Of a stretch of DNA of 64,000 bases, positions 43,929 through 52,617 are shown one piece after another. The notes under the pieces are model-generated. The model was not told where the DNA came from, did no database searches, and saw nothing but the letters and a program-made list of their open reading frames with translations. Numbering within the stretch: the stretch's first letter is position 1; each line of letters begins with the position of its first letter. The DNA is from MKSF01 sp037190225. Its GTDB lineage: Bacteria; Bacteroidota; Bacteroidia; Chitinophagales; Chitinophagaceae. Both the position numbers and the translations under genes were made by a program. The stretch is from the NCBI GenBank assembly GCA_037190225.1, contig JBBCJL010000012.1:1-64000 (forward strand), in the 5' to 3' direction.

Positions 43929-44591
43929 GTGGATATTGACACGGGTACATACAGGCACTTTTCCTTTGATCTCTGGCTGACACTGATCAGGTCGCATCCT
44001 GATTTCAAGCAACAAAGGGACCTGCTGCTGAAAGATTTTTTCGGGCTGGATAATCCGCCGGAAGCAATCAGCAGGACGGTACGGCATTACGATGTGCTGT
44101 GCAACCGTATCAGCGAACGCACCGGCCTCCACTTTGACGGCAGCCAGATCTACTGCCTGGTATTAGAGGCCCTGGGGAAAGATATCGCTACCGTAACCAG
44201 ATCACAGCTGGATGCCTTCTATGCCGAAACGGAACGCTTATTCCTGCACTTCGCACCGCAGCTGATCTATCCGCAGATCCATTCATTGCTCCGGGACATC
44301 TGTGAGCAGGGCAAGACCGCGAGCATACTGAGCAACACCGCCTTTATCCGGGGCAGCACGGTCAACAAGCTGCTGGCGCATTATGAGCTGCTGCCTTACT
44401 TTAAGTTCCAGCTGTATTCCGATGAAACCGGGCTTTCAAAGCCCAACAAAAGGGTCTTCGAGCTCCTGTATGACAGGACAGCAGCCCTGGGCGTAAAGGA
44501 GACCAAAGCGATCCTGCACATCGGGGACAATCCCGAGGCCGATTACCATGGCGCCCTGCAGGCCGGGCTGAGCGCTTTTCTTATATCATAA
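43929..44591 (+). CDS. HAD-family phosphatase of the Ter operon
   Basis: The start is a GTG at 43929. The 220-residue protein has HAD motif I FSFDLWLTL (Asp14; Trp takes the place of the second Asp), motif II SILSNTAF, motif III Lys in SKPNKRVFELL and motif IV HIGDNPEADYHGA. It resembles the haloacid dehalogenase-type phosphatase that accompanies the PRTase in the biosynthetic part of Ter gene clusters. It may dephosphorylate the product of the next gene; that is inferred from context. Confidence 0.85.
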   Translation: MDIDTGTYRHFSFDLWLTLIRSHPDFKQQRDLLLKDFFGLDNPPEAISRTVRHYDVLCNRISERTGLHFDGSQIYCLVLEALGKDIATVTRSQLDAFYAETERLFLHFAPQLIYPQIHSLLRDICEQGKTASILSNTAFIRGSTVNKLLAHYELLPYFKFQLYSDETGLSKPNKRVFELLYDRTAALGVKETKAILHIGDNPEADYHGALQAGLSAFLIS

Positions 44592-44600
44592 TCCATAACA

Positions 44601-45467
44601 GTGAGATACAGTTTACACCATATATCCGACAAAGACAACTGCCCGTTTGATGAAAGCGCCTACAGCCTTTTCAAATTCGGGGATACGTCCTACGCCGCGC
44701 AGTTCGGGGAAGCGCTGTTCGATGGATTTATAGCGGCCCATAAGGACCTGGTGCTGGCACAGGAAGAGATCGTGATACTACCCAGCCCTTTTCTCACATT
44801 ACCTACTGCATCCAACTTTCTTTGCCTGCATTTCAGGAAGCACCTCAACCGCTTCCTGGCAGATAACGGCAAAAAAGCCTGTACAGAATCAAAGATATAC
44901 CGTAACCAGACCTATACCGAAGATTACGGCAACCTGGATTATGAGCAGCGGGTACAGCTCATTGCCAACGATACCTATTATATCGACAGGACATTCATAG
45001 ACAATAAATGCTGCATTTTTATAGATGATATCAAGATCACGGGCAGCCACGAATTCACGGTGAACAGGATACTGCAGCAATACCAGGCAGAAGGCACTTT
45101 CTGCTTTGTCTATTTCGCGGAATTACAGAACAGGGATATACACCCGAGCATTGAAAACCATTATAATTATTTCGCGGTAAAAGATACGGAAGATATTATC
45201 CGCGTCATCCGAAGGCCTTCCTTCCGGTTCAACACCCGGGTGGTAAAATACATCCTGGGCGCAGCGCCGGGAGCTTTCCTGGAGATCAACAGCCATTTTT
45301 CGCAAGCGCAGCGGGAAGAGCTGCTGGACCTGGCGACCGGCAATAACTATCACCTGATAGCAAAATACAACAGCAACCTTGAAACTTTAAAAAATATTTT
45401 ATGGCAATCAACCTGCAAAAAGGACAAAGAGAGACTATCAGCGCTCCAAAATTCACTGTCGGACTAG
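44601..45467 (+). CDS. Phosphoribosyltransferase-like protein of the Ter operon
   Basis: The start is a GTG at 44601, 9 bases after the HAD gene. The 288-residue protein has the PRPP-loop sequence CIFIDDIKITGSHE (two Asp followed by TG), marking the type I PRTase fold; IVILPSPFLTLPTASN precedes it. Ter-associated PRTases are proposed to make a nucleoside-like metabolite. The frame runs 67 bases into the next terD gene, so the C-terminal 22 residues (NILWQSTCKKDKERLSALQN ...) overlap an essential region of another gene. Confidence 0.8.
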   Translation: MRYSLHHISDKDNCPFDESAYSLFKFGDTSYAAQFGEALFDGFIAAHKDLVLAQEEIVILPSPFLTLPTASNFLCLHFRKHLNRFLADNGKKACTESKIYRNQTYTEDYGNLDYEQRVQLIANDTYYIDRTFIDNKCCIFIDDIKITGSHEFTVNRILQQYQAEGTFCFVYFAELQNRDIHPSIENHYNYFAVKDTEDIIRVIRRPSFRFNTRVVKYILGAAPGAFLEINSHFSQAQREELLDLATGNNYHLIAKYNSNLETLKNILWQSTCKKDKERLSALQNSLSD

Positions 45468-45955
45468 GCTGGGACACCAACAGCTCCTCCACCGGGGCCG
45501 ATTTCGACCTGGATGCTTCCGCCTTCATTATGGGAGAGAACAGGAAGCTTATTTCTGATGCCCACTTTGTATTTTACAATAATCTAAAAAGCCCCGGCGG
45601 CGCCGTGGAGCATACCGGCGATAATCTCACAGGCGATGGTGACGGTGATGATGAGCAAATCCTCGTGGACCTGTCCAGGATAGAGGACAGCGTGGCAGAG
45701 ATCTGCATTGTCGTGACCATTCACGATGCCGCTGCCAGGAACCAGAATTTCGGGCAGGTACGTAATTCCTTTATCAGGATATTCGATACCAATACAGGAG
45801 AAACCATCCTGAATTTTGAGCTGGATGAGGACTTCTCTGTCGAAACCGCCGTGGAGTTCGGCAGGATCTATAAACGGAACGGCACCTGGAAATTTGAAGC
45901 GGTGGGCGTGGGCATGAAAGGCGGCCTGGAAGACTATCTCCGGAAGTACAATTAA
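45401..45955 (+). CDS. terD: TerD-family protein (2 of 3)
   Basis: The 184-residue protein starts with the conserved MAINLQKGQ, fixing the start despite the overlap with the upstream gene. GADFDLDASAF, HTGDNLTGDGDGDDEQI and RIYKRNGTWKFEA are close to those of the first TerD, so the two are a recent or conserved pair. Confidence 0.95.
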   Translation: MAINLQKGQRETISAPKFTVGLGWDTNSSSTGADFDLDASAFIMGENRKLISDAHFVFYNNLKSPGGAVEHTGDNLTGDGDGDDEQILVDLSRIEDSVAEICIVVTIHDAAARNQNFGQVRNSFIRIFDTNTGETILNFELDEDFSVETAVEFGRIYKRNGTWKFEAVGVGMKGGLEDYLRKYN

Positions 45956-45998
45956 TCTATTTTCATTTTATTCTTTATCTATTAAATATTACATCCAT

Positions 45999-46658
45999 AT
46001 GGCGATTAATCTTACAAAAGGTCAGAAGATCGACCTGAGAAAAGCATCCGGTGATCAGCTGACCAACTTCTGCATCGGTGTCAACTGGGGCGCTATCCAG
46101 AAAAAAGGCTTCCTGGGCCTGGGCACCAAGAACATTGATGTGGACCTCGACCTGAGCTGCATCCTGATAGATGACAACAATAACCTCTGCGATCATATCT
46201 ATTCCCCCTTATATAATATCGAAGTGCTGCAGCAGTTCGGCCTGCCCAAAGGCAAGCTGGTATCCAACGACGGGGCATTAAGGCATACCGGCGATGACCT
46301 GCAGGGAGATAAGGGCGGCGATGACGGCCTGGATAACGAGATCATCACGGTAGACCTGTCCAGGGTCAACCCTGCCGTATCCAAGATCTTCTTTTTCCTC
46401 AATAACGTAGGAGACGAGGATTTCTCACAGATACCATACGCCAAGATCAGGATGTTTGAAGGCACCCCTACCCGTGTCAATTCGGTCTTCGCGGACTATA
46501 ACGTATCCGCCGAATCCGCTTACACCGGCAAGAAAGCGCTTGTTATGGCCAAGCTGTATAAAAGGAATGATGAATGGAAATTTGATGCGATCGGCGATCC
46601 CACTGATGATGTATTTTTAGGGCAGACCATTCACAGAATCGCTAAAAACTACCTGTAA
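45999..46658 (+). CDS. TerD-family protein (3 of 3), TerZ-like
   Basis: The 219-residue protein has MAINLTKGQKIDLRKASGD, IDVDLDLSCILIDDNNNLCD, RHTGDDLQGDKGGDDGLDNE and KLYKRNDEWKFDAIGD. It has a longer loop before the first calcium segment and lacks the DFDLDASAF form of the other two. It resembles TerZ/TerE-type TerD variants. Confidence 0.9.
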   Translation: MAINLTKGQKIDLRKASGDQLTNFCIGVNWGAIQKKGFLGLGTKNIDVDLDLSCILIDDNNNLCDHIYSPLYNIEVLQQFGLPKGKLVSNDGALRHTGDDLQGDKGGDDGLDNEIITVDLSRVNPAVSKIFFFLNNVGDEDFSQIPYAKIRMFEGTPTRVNSVFADYNVSAESAYTGKKALVMAKLYKRNDEWKFDAIGDPTDDVFLGQTIHRIAKNYL

Positions 46659-46663
46659 GCATT

Positions 46664-47065
46664 ATGAATATCAAGAATATCGAAGGCTTATCGGGCGAGC
46701 AGATCAGGCAGATGGTCAGCAACGGCGGCAGATTCGTCATGTACACCTACTGCGTATCTGTAGTGCTGGCTACTTTCAAAAGACCCAGCTCCATCTATTT
46801 CATCCGTCCGGAAAAATCTTCCGTAACACCGGGCCTGAAGCACCTGGCCACCTCCTTCCTGGTGGGATGGTGGGGCATTCCCTGGGGACCTATATATACC
46901 GTAGGCTCCATTTACGGGGTACTGAAAGGCGGCACCGATGTGACAGGAGACGTGATGCGCCACATCAACCAGAATGATCCGTCCTACGGCCATTCCGGCT
47001 ACGGAACGCTGAGCAATAATACCAACAATAACAGCGGGCAGCCGCCAACATACAATATCAATTAA
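46664..47065 (+). CDS. Small hydrophobic protein of the Ter operon
   Basis: The 133-residue protein starts 5 bases after the third terD. It has hydrophobic stretches (YTYCVSVVLATF and ATSFLVGWWGIPWGPIYTVG) that could cross the membrane, and a polar Asn/Gly/Ser tail with many Asn. The segment with WWGIPWGPIYT is a recurring motif in bacterial proteins of unknown function. It may link the cytoplasmic TerD/TerY proteins to the membrane, inferred from position only. Confidence 0.7.
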   Translation: MNIKNIEGLSGEQIRQMVSNGGRFVMYTYCVSVVLATFKRPSSIYFIRPEKSSVTPGLKHLATSFLVGWWGIPWGPIYTVGSIYGVLKGGTDVTGDVMRHINQNDPSYGHSGYGTLSNNTNNNSGQPPTYNIN

Positions 47066-47072
47066 GCAACTT

Positions 47073-47711
47073 ATGAGAAGACTACCCGTATATCTTTTAT
47101 TAGACACTTCCGGCTCTATGAGCGGCGAACCTATCGAAGCCGTTAAGAACGGGGTCCAGGTAATGATCAGCTCTTTAAGGCAGAATCCCCAGGCGATTGA
47201 GACCGCCTTCCTGAGCGTGATCACATTTGACAGCTCCGCCAGGCAGGTCATTCCCCTGACCGACCTCTCCAGCTTCCAGATGGCCGATATCAGAGCCACC
47301 GGTACCACCGCGCTGGGAGAAGCGCTGAAAGTGGTCAGCCATTGTATAGATACCGAAGTAGCCAGGACCACCTCCGAGACCAAAGGGGACTGGAAGCCCC
47401 TGGTATTCATTATGACCGATGGCATTCCTACGGATGACTGGCAAGGCGGCCTTGCCGAGTTCAGCAAGCGCCGGACGGCCTTTACCGTAGCCTGCGCAGC
47501 AGGCAGCGGGGCAGATACGAATGTGCTGAAGCAGATCACCGAAAATGTGGTCAGCCTGGATACGGCAGATACCCAGAGCATCTCCAAGTTCTTCGCCTGG
47601 GTGACAGCCTCCATCGGCGTGTCTTCCACCCGCGTGGAGGATTCCGGTAAAGAGATCTCAGGTCTGAACGAACTGCCGCCGCCACCTTCGGAGCTGAATA
47701 TCGTGGTATAA
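47073..47711 (+). CDS. terY: TerY-type vWA protein (1)
   Basis: The 212-residue protein is one vWA domain with a full metal-binding MIDAS: DTSGSMSGEP, the Thr region ATGTTALGEAL and the Asp in FIMTDGIPTDDW. It ends in NELPPPPSELNIVV, a proline tail repeated in the next gene. TerY proteins are predicted to act with the PP2C phosphatase and kinase in a phospho-signalling triad. Confidence 0.92.
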   Translation: MRRLPVYLLLDTSGSMSGEPIEAVKNGVQVMISSLRQNPQAIETAFLSVITFDSSARQVIPLTDLSSFQMADIRATGTTALGEALKVVSHCIDTEVARTTSETKGDWKPLVFIMTDGIPTDDWQGGLAEFSKRRTAFTVACAAGSGADTNVLKQITENVVSLDTADTQSISKFFAWVTASIGVSSTRVEDSGKEISGLNELPPPPSELNIVV

Positions 47712-47727
47712 CATATTAATATCGTAA

Positions 47728-47819
47728 CAGCCTCATTTTTCATCTTGCCATTATTGCGCCGGGGATTGATTTTCCCGCAGCAGCAGGCAATACCTGGTGC
47801 ACCGCGTAAAATGAGGCTG
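47728..47819 (+). promoter_or_regulatory. Stem-loop between the two terY genes
   Basis: CAGCCTCATTTT (47728-47739) pairs with AAAATGAGGCTG (47808-47819), enclosing a 68-base loop. The gap of 148 bases is the longest in the operon. No T run follows, so it looks more like a processing or regulatory structure than a terminator. Confidence 0.45.
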
Positions 47820-47859
47820 CTTTATAAAAAAAGAAGTCCTTCTTCACAAAGCATTTATC

Positions 47860-48495
47860 ATGAGAAGACTACCGGTATATTTTTTGCTGGACACTTCCGG
47901 CTCTATGAACGGCGAACCGATACAGGCGCTCAATAATGCCCTGAGCGGTATGATCAACAACCTGCGTTCTGATGCCCAGGCAGCAGAAACGCTCTGGCTG
48001 AGCATCATCACCTTTGACCGGGAAGTAAAGGAAATAGCGCCGCTGACAGCGCTCGATGCCTTCCAGCTGCCGGAGATCATCTGCCCGGAAAGCGGACCTA
48101 CCTTTACAGGAAAGGCCCTGGAGGTCTTATACGCCAAAGTGCAGCAGGAAATACGCAAAGGCACTCCTGAGCAAAAGGGGGACTGGCGGCCGCTGCTGTT
48201 CATCTTCACGGATGGCAAGCCTTCCGACCTCCAGCTCTACGCCGAGATGATACCCAGGATCAAATCGCTCCATTTCGCGTCCATAGTAGGCTGCGCGGCG
48301 GGACATGCCGCTGACACCTCTAAGCTCCGGGAACTGACCAGCGACGTTGTACACCTGGATACTGCCGACAGCAATACCCTGAAGCAATATTTCCAGTGGC
48401 TGTCGGACGTGATAGAGCAGGGCAATAAAAGTGCCGGCACTACGGATAACGTGACGCTGCCACCGCCACCTTCAGAAGTTCACATTGTAATATAA
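47860..48495 (+). CDS. terY: TerY-type vWA protein (2)
   Basis: The 211-residue protein is a paralogue of the preceding vWA protein: MRRLPVYFLLDTSGSMNGEP, MIDAS Asp in FIFTDGKPSDLQ, and the same tail TLPPPPSEVHIVI. The middle Thr position reads ESGPTFTGKALEV. Confidence 0.92.
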   Translation: MRRLPVYFLLDTSGSMNGEPIQALNNALSGMINNLRSDAQAAETLWLSIITFDREVKEIAPLTALDAFQLPEIICPESGPTFTGKALEVLYAKVQQEIRKGTPEQKGDWRPLLFIFTDGKPSDLQLYAEMIPRIKSLHFASIVGCAAGHAADTSKLRELTSDVVHLDTADSNTLKQYFQWLSDVIEQGNKSAGTTDNVTLPPPPSEVHIVI

Positions 48496-48502
48496 CACGT
48501 TC

Positions 48503-49558
48503 ATGAGCAGAAGACTCCCCATCTATTTCCTAATAGATATTTCAGAATCTATGGTAGGCGAGCCCATCCAGCAGGTAGAAGAAGGCCTCTCCACCATTAT
48601 ACAGGCACTCAAGACAGACCCGGTGGCCATTGAGACAGTATATGTTTCCGTCATCGTATTTGCAGGCCAGGCCAAAACGCTGATCCCCTTACAGGAGATC
48701 ATGAACTTCTACCCGCCGAAATTCCCGATAGGCAGCGGCACCTCGCTCAGCAACGGGCTGGGACATTTAATGTATGAGCTCCGGAGAAATATTATAAAGA
48801 CCACCGCTGAGCAGAAAGGCGACTGGAAACCTATCATATTCCTGTTCACGGACGGGGTGCCTACTGACGATACCAGCGCAGCTATCCGGGAATGGAAAAG
48901 CAGCTGGCAAAGATCTTCCAATATGGTGGCCATCTCTTTCGGCGAGGAAACCGACAATAACGTGCTGGCACAGCTGACCGACCAGGTGCTGCTGTTCAAA
49001 AATACCAATGCGGACTCCTATAAGGAATTCTTCAAATGGGTTACCGCCTCTATCAAAACGAGCAGCGTCAGCGTGGAGCACAATGCTTCCGGGTTTGAGC
49101 TGGCGTCCATGGATCCCGGGATACTGGATAAGGTGGATCTTAAAGATACGGCTCCCAGGCAATGGACGGATAATAACTTCGTGGTATTGTCCGCCAAATG
49201 CCAGAACACCAAGCGCCCTTACCTGATGAAATACAGGAAGGACCTCAGCACCAGCAGCTTCGGGGATCTCGGGCTCAGCACGATGTCCTACAGGCTGGTA
49301 GGCGCCTACCAGGTGGATAATACCTATTTTGAGCTGTCCGGCGAGCATCATACCCGCCAGTCCATCAATACCGAAGAATTGCGGGGCGCCCCTACCTGCC
49401 CCTGCTGCGGCAATCAATACGCTTTCGCGATGTGCAGCTGCGGCAACCTGCACTGCATCGGGGAGGAAGATATCAGCACCTGCCCATGGTGCGGCACAGC
49501 TGCCAGGTACAGCTTCGGGGGCGAAGGAGGCTTTAATGTGAACAGAACGCAAGGATAA
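48503..49558 (+). CDS. TerY-C type vWA protein with zinc-ribbon C-terminus
   Basis: The 351-residue protein has a vWA domain (residues 1-200) in which the MIDAS reads DISESMVGEP (the Thr/Gly of the DTSGSM form are changed) and FLFTDGVPTDDTS. A linker domain follows (about 200-290), and then a double zinc-ribbon region (about 298-345) with CPCCGNQ, CSCGNLHCIG and CPWCGTAARY. TerY-C proteins are the partner of the PP2C and kinase in the triad, which follow directly. Confidence 0.92.
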   Translation: MSRRLPIYFLIDISESMVGEPIQQVEEGLSTIIQALKTDPVAIETVYVSVIVFAGQAKTLIPLQEIMNFYPPKFPIGSGTSLSNGLGHLMYELRRNIIKTTAEQKGDWKPIIFLFTDGVPTDDTSAAIREWKSSWQRSSNMVAISFGEETDNNVLAQLTDQVLLFKNTNADSYKEFFKWVTASIKTSSVSVEHNASGFELASMDPGILDKVDLKDTAPRQWTDNNFVVLSAKCQNTKRPYLMKYRKDLSTSSFGDLGLSTMSYRLVGAYQVDNTYFELSGEHHTRQSINTEELRGAPTCPCCGNQYAFAMCSCGNLHCIGEEDISTCPWCGTAARYSFGGEGGFNVNRTQG

Positions 49559-49579
49559 TACCAACAGATACTATCAGCA

Positions 49580-51040
49580 ATGCTTGATCCCAAACTATAT
49601 ATACAAAAGCTCCTGGAGCACAGGGGTGTTGCTATTACAGCCCGTAAGCAAAAATTACTGGATGATTTTATCAGCAGCAGCGCCATACACCAGGCCGCGG
49701 TAACCATACTGGAACAACAAACCTATATTATGAAACACTGGCGCATAAGAGATAAAATAGACGATATCATGTCCGTACGCATCGTGATCCCCAACGCTAC
49801 GGTGGGAAAGCCCTATAGCGCTGTGATAGACTACGGGCAATACGGGCTTACCGACCTGGCATATGACGAGTGGACAGGACTGGAAGAGCTGGGATTACAG
49901 TTCGATAAGGATACAAAGACGATCAGCGGCATCCCGGCAGTCAGCGGGGAGCTGAAGTTCAGCTTTCATTTTAAGGTAGCGGGAGAAAGCGAAAGCGATG
50001 TGCCCAATATCAAGACCATTACCCTGGTCGTTAACCCGGATCCCAAATCGCTCTGGAAAAACATACCCAGCGACCGGGATGCCATTTTCTGGAAGCCTGA
50101 TGATGAAAAGGCCGCAGGAGCACTGGGAGACAGACATATCGTGGTGGCTTCCAACAGGGGACGCTCCCATGAGAACAACGGTTCTTTCCGGGATGATGAT
50201 TTTGCTTTCAAATATATAGAAACTACCGGCTGGTCGGTAGTAGCCGTTTCAGACGGCGCAGGCAGCTATCCTTTATCCAGGAGAGGCTCGCAGCTGGCCT
50301 GCAGCGCCGTAGTAGAATACTTTGAGCATCTCACAGACCTCCAGGCACTGCAGGACCTGGAAAGCAAGATACGGCAATATGAAAGCGGGAAGGACGACAG
50401 CCTCTGGAAAGATATAGCAGTCAGCGCCAAGCAGCAGTTATACAAAGCCGTATTGCACGCGCACAATACCATTAAAACGGAAGCAACGCAGCTGCATGCG
50501 GCGGCGCCGGAGCTGTTTGACAATCCTAAGGCCAAATCCCTGCTGGATTATTTTCACGCGACCCTTATATTTACATTATTCAAAAAATTCGATTCCGGCT
50601 ATATCATCCTTACTTTCGGTGTGGGCGACTGTCCCATTGCCGTTGTGAACAAGGACCGTACGGATACGGTGCTGCTGAATAAGCTGGATGTCGGCGAGTT
50701 CGGCGGCGGCACCAGGTTCGTGACACAAAGCGACATTTACCAGCCCGATGCCAGTCCCCTGACCATGGCGGAGCGCTTTAATGTATATTACACCGAAGAT
50801 TTCAGCTACCTCTTTTTAATGACGGACGGTATCTACGATGCCAAGTTCGTGGTGGAGGCCAACCTGGAAAAACATGAGCAATGGGAGGCTTTCATTGCCG
50901 ACCTGGAAGGTGACAATAACGAGCACGCATTGGTGGACCTTGACCCCGGCAATGAGCAGATAGCGGCGGAGCTGGCGGCCTGGATGGACTTCTGGAGCCC
51001 CGGCAACCACGATGACAGGACCTTGGCAATAATCTATTAA
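49580..51040 (+). CDS. PP2C-type protein phosphatase of the TerY triad
   Basis: The 486-residue protein has an N-terminal helical part and an Ig-like segment (about 60-155, FDKDTKTISGIPAVSGELKF, as in cadherin-like He_PIG domains), then a PP2C domain (about 180-486). Catalytic elements are GRSHENNGSFRDDDFAF, VVAVSDGAGSYPLSRRGSQL (metal Asp, about residue 222), FGVGDCPIAVV, LMTDGIYDA and NHDDRTLAII. It likely opposes the kinase encoded next. Confidence 0.92.
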   Translation: MLDPKLYIQKLLEHRGVAITARKQKLLDDFISSSAIHQAAVTILEQQTYIMKHWRIRDKIDDIMSVRIVIPNATVGKPYSAVIDYGQYGLTDLAYDEWTGLEELGLQFDKDTKTISGIPAVSGELKFSFHFKVAGESESDVPNIKTITLVVNPDPKSLWKNIPSDRDAIFWKPDDEKAAGALGDRHIVVASNRGRSHENNGSFRDDDFAFKYIETTGWSVVAVSDGAGSYPLSRRGSQLACSAVVEYFEHLTDLQALQDLESKIRQYESGKDDSLWKDIAVSAKQQLYKAVLHAHNTIKTEATQLHAAAPELFDNPKAKSLLDYFHATLIFTLFKKFDSGYIILTFGVGDCPIAVVNKDRTDTVLLNKLDVGEFGGGTRFVTQSDIYQPDASPLTMAERFNVYYTEDFSYLFLMTDGIYDAKFVVEANLEKHEQWEAFIADLEGDNNEHALVDLDPGNEQIAAELAAWMDFWSPGNHDDRTLAIIY

Positions 51041-51049
51041 TCTGAAACC

Positions 51050-52576
51050 ATGAGCGTAAAAACAGTACAATCTATCATCACCCCCGGCAGGTCTTACCAG
51101 TATGTGGATAACGGCGAGCCTATGAGGGGAGGCATGAAGGATGTCTATTTCAGCCCCGACAGGTCTTACGTGGTCGCCTTTTACAGGGACCCGCAGGATT
51201 TTAATTCCAAAGAACGGCTTAAAAGGATCGCTACCCAGTATTACGAAAGCTTTTTTGTAAAGGAACCCGTTTCCGGGGCTTATTACAAGCAGCTTTACAG
51301 CTGGCCTACCGATGTGGTGGAGCACGACAAAAGAACCGGGATCATTGTACCCGTCTATAATAAAAATTTCTTTTTCCGGAAAGGCTATGCCACCAACGAC
51401 CTGCTGAAAGGCAAGGAGAAAGAGGGCAAATGGTTTGCCAGCGCCAAATTCCGGGCGCCACAGTCCAGGACCAAGCTGGATCCTTCCGAGCTGGGCAACT
51501 GGCTGAGCTATTTCCAGGTATGTGTCAATATCGCACGCGGTGTCAAGCGCCTGCATGCGGCCGGGCTGGCGCATTCCGACCTGTCCTATAAGAATGTGCT
51601 GATAGACCCGGTAAGCAAAACCGCCGCTATTATAGATATAGACGGCCTGGTGGTACCCAACCTTTTCCCCCCGGATGTTATAGGCACGGCCGATTTCATT
51701 GCGCCTGAAGTGCTGGCCACCAAGCACCTGTCCAGGAACGACCCCAACAGGAAGCTGCCCAACCGGCTGACCGATCTTCACGCACTGGCGGTGCTGATCT
51801 ATATGTACCTGCTGTACAGGCATCCCTTAAGGGGCGGCAACTATTTCGGGGCTATGGAAACGGAGCAGGAAGAAGACCTGCTGATGGGCGAAAAAGCCTT
51901 GTTCATTGAGCATCCCACGGATGCCAGCAACCGGAATTTCAAGCGCGAATACGGTGATAATCTCCAGAAGTTCACGCCCTGGACCGACCTGCAGAAGACG
52001 CCCTATACCATCACGGGGCCTTACCTGAAAGAGCTGTTCGACCAGGCATTCATCAAAGGGCTGCACCATCCCAATGAAAGACCGCCGGCCGAGGCCTGGG
52101 AGCAGGCCCTGATCAAGACCAACGACCTGAAGCTGGAATGCAGCAATGCGTCCTGCGAGCAGAAATGGTTCATTTATAACAATACGGTGGATACCCGCTG
52201 TCCTTTCTGCGGTACCCGCTACCGGCATTCCATTCCCGTGCTGGATTTCTATTTCCAGTTCAAGCCGAACGTATGGAAGCCGGAAAACCAGCGGCTGGTA
52301 GTGTATAACAATGCTACGCTGCACCAATGGCACTCCAACCGGAATATCGTCAGGAATGAGCGGCTGGCCGATCAGCATAAATCCCCGGTGGGATATTTTT
52401 CTTTTCACAACGGAAAGTGGATATTTGTGAACCAGAACCTCCCTACCCTGTACGATAAGACACAGGATGCCGAAGTACCGGTGGGCGGTATGGTAGAGCT
52501 TACCAATGGCAAGCAGCTGGTCCTGTCAAAAGATGATGGCGGCAGGGTAGCCGTGATCTCGCTGGCCAATATTTAA
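51050..52576 (+). CDS. Ser/Thr kinase-like protein with zinc ribbon and FHA-like end
   Basis: The 508-residue protein has a kinase domain (about 30-340) with HSDLSYKNVLID (HxD-type catalytic loop, about residue 174) and IIDIDGL in place of the DFG motif, plus GTADFIAPEVLA. The usual ATP-binding lysine is not obvious (GGMKDVYFSPDRSYVVAFY), so activity is uncertain. A zinc ribbon (CSNASCEQKW ... CPFCGTRY, about 363-390) precedes a beta-rich end (about 415-508) that reads like an FHA domain. Third member of the triad, 9 bases after the phosphatase. Confidence 0.88.
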   Translation: MSVKTVQSIITPGRSYQYVDNGEPMRGGMKDVYFSPDRSYVVAFYRDPQDFNSKERLKRIATQYYESFFVKEPVSGAYYKQLYSWPTDVVEHDKRTGIIVPVYNKNFFFRKGYATNDLLKGKEKEGKWFASAKFRAPQSRTKLDPSELGNWLSYFQVCVNIARGVKRLHAAGLAHSDLSYKNVLIDPVSKTAAIIDIDGLVVPNLFPPDVIGTADFIAPEVLATKHLSRNDPNRKLPNRLTDLHALAVLIYMYLLYRHPLRGGNYFGAMETEQEEDLLMGEKALFIEHPTDASNRNFKREYGDNLQKFTPWTDLQKTPYTITGPYLKELFDQAFIKGLHHPNERPPAEAWEQALIKTNDLKLECSNASCEQKWFIYNNTVDTRCPFCGTRYRHSIPVLDFYFQFKPNVWKPENQRLVVYNNATLHQWHSNRNIVRNERLADQHKSPVGYFSFHNGKWIFVNQNLPTLYDKTQDAEVPVGGMVELTNGKQLVLSKDDGGRVAVISLANI

Positions 52577-52617
52577 ACAATCTTTTATCAATCAAAAAAA
52601 CAACTGAGCACTAAAAC

